From the NCBI RefSeq assembly GCF_000620165.1, contig NZ_JHVN01000001.1, positions 310,001 through 374,000 on the forward strand: a stretch of DNA of 64,000 bases, given 5' to 3'. Origin of the DNA: Anoxybacillus tepidamans PS2 (GTDB lineage Bacteria > Bacillota > Bacilli > Bacillales > Anoxybacillaceae). The notes below the pieces were generated by a model that was not told the origin of the DNA, ran no database searches, and saw only the letters and a list, made by a program, of their open reading frames with translations. The position numbers were made by a program, and so were the translations under genes. Of the stretch, positions 62,507-64,000 are shown one piece after another (position 1 is the first letter of the stretch; every line of letters begins with the position of its first letter).

Positions 62507-62865
62507 TTTAACACCTTCTTTTTCCAAGCATACACAAGTCCAATGACAAGCATGACAACAAAAATAAACATTTCAATAAGCGCAAACAAACCGAGACGGT
62601 CGTAGGCAACAGCCCATGGATAGAGAAAAACGGTTTCAACATCAAAAATAACAAATAGCAGGGCAAAAATGTAATAACGCACATTAAACTGAACGCGCGA
62701 ATCATGAAACGGTTCGATTCCGCTCTCATATGTTGTCTCTTTTGCCGCATTTGGTGCATGTGGACGCAAAAGGCGTCCCGCCGTCAAAGCGACGACCGGA
62801 AGTAAAATTCCTAGACATAAAAATACAAAAACGATTAAATAGTTATTCAAATATACATTGAGCAA
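62497..62865 (-). CDS. nuoA: NADH-quinone oxidoreductase subunit A
   Basis: This 122-residue protein has three TM helices and the [26 protein letters not shown]-type loop ([14 protein letters not shown]), with the conserved Asp/Glu pair [12 protein letters not shown]. Translation starts at TTG 62865 after GGAGGCGGACGGGAAT. It heads the nuo operon, about 80 bases after a good promoter. Confidence 0.94.
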   Translation of the reverse strand: MLNVYLNNYLIVFVFLCLGILLPVVALTAGRLLRPHAPNAAKETTYESGIEPFHDSRVQFNVRYYIFALLFVIFDVETVFLYPWAVAYDRLGLFALIEMFIFVVMLVIGLVYAWKKKVLKWM

Positions 62866-62895
62866 ATTCCCGTCCGCCTCCTTGTCATATAGACT

Positions 62896-62936
62896 ATTAC
62901 AATTGTTTAAAATATCAAATAATTAAGAATTGTAAT
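62896..62936. promoter_or_regulatory. Inverted repeat in the nuo leader
   Basis: ATTACAATT (62896-62904) and AATTGTAAT (62928-62936) are perfect 9-bp arms around a 23-base AT-rich loop, downstream of the promoter. It could be an operator or a leader hairpin. Confidence 0.4.
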
Positions 62937-62943
62937 CGATATC

Positions 62944-62972
62944 ATTATAACATTTATATCCAGAAGTGTCGA
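62944..62972 (-). promoter_or_regulatory. Sigma-A promoter of the nuo operon
   Basis: TCGACA (62967-62972) and TATAAT (62944-62949) are exactly 17 bases apart on the minus strand. Confidence 0.75.
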
Positions 62973-63023
62973 CAGACCGACCAGTTTTACCAAGAGGAAA
63001 TATTTTTATTTTTCAAACAAATA

Positions 63024-63049
63024 AAAAACAGGGGAAAATCCCCTGTTTT

Positions 63050-63051
<2 letters not shown>
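63024..63051 (-). terminator. Terminator of the atp operon
   Basis: AAAAAACAGGGGA pairs with TCCCCTGTTTTTT, overlaps the atpC stop and continues into T residues on the minus strand. Confidence 0.88.
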
Positions 63052-63472
<421 letters not shown>

Positions 63473-63476
63473 TTAA

Positions 63477-64000
<524 letters not shown>

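Overview
This window looks like chromosomal DNA of a thermophilic endospore-forming Bacillaceae, most likely Geobacillus or Parageobacillus. The evidence is the gene order atpD-atpC / nuoABCDHIJKLMN / ywzB / ywmB / murA / spoIID / spoIIQ / spoIIID / mbl / flhO / flhP / fabZ, near-identity of SpoIIID to the B. subtilis protein as I remember it, AGGAGG-type ribosome binding sites with frequent TTG/GTG starts, and moderate G+C. I see no rRNA, tRNA, CRISPR array or intact transposase. Almost everything lies on the minus strand.

Positions 1-6.4 kb hold a secreted RHS/YD-repeat polymorphic toxin with a variable C-terminal tip and the start of a coupled gene that is probably its immunity protein. 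Positions 6.6-9.7 kb hold a YbxH-like small protein and an autoregulated efflux operon (new small ORF, TetR, 14-TM MFS pump).

Positions 9.8-22.4 kb are a sugar-uptake block. It has a ROK fructokinase, a VOC protein with a Gfo/Idh/MocA oxidoreductase, VanZ, and a five-gene gmuBACDR-like PTS/phospho-beta-glycosidase cluster with a well-defined operator and cre site. Next to it is a second PTS operon (fructose/mannose IIBC, PRD regulator, IIA) that ends in manA. With the fructokinase, the two clusters rebuild the oligosaccharide -> mannose-6-P -> fructose-6-P route of gluco-oligomannan use, but no mannanase is present.

Positions 22.8-27 kb hold asparagine synthetase, an AlkD-like DNA glycosylase and an EAL phosphodiesterase with a dead GGDEF domain. 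Positions 27.2-33.1 kb are a complete rbsRKDACB ribose operon. Positions 33.2-35.8 kb are accessory: a pRiA4b ORF-3 family protein, a divergent PD-(D/E)XK-like nuclease and a decayed galE fragment. Positions 35.8-40.5 kb are a MurNAc recycling operon (murR-murP-mupG-murQ) carrying a MITE-like palindrome.

Positions 41-64 kb are the conserved backbone: an LCP cell-wall ligase, an Asn-rich lipoprotein, fabZ, an EpuA-like membrane protein, flhP/flhO, mbl, spoIIID, a BsuPI-domain protein, spoIIQ, spoIID, murA, ywmB, ywzB, the 11-gene nuo operon without nuoEFG, atpC and partial atpD. NuoC carries an extraordinary Ala/Lys repeat extension of about 277 residues. The best candidates for undescribed biology are the RHS tip/immunity pair, the NuoC extension, the small ORF coupled to tetR, and a 32-residue zinc-ribbon protein.
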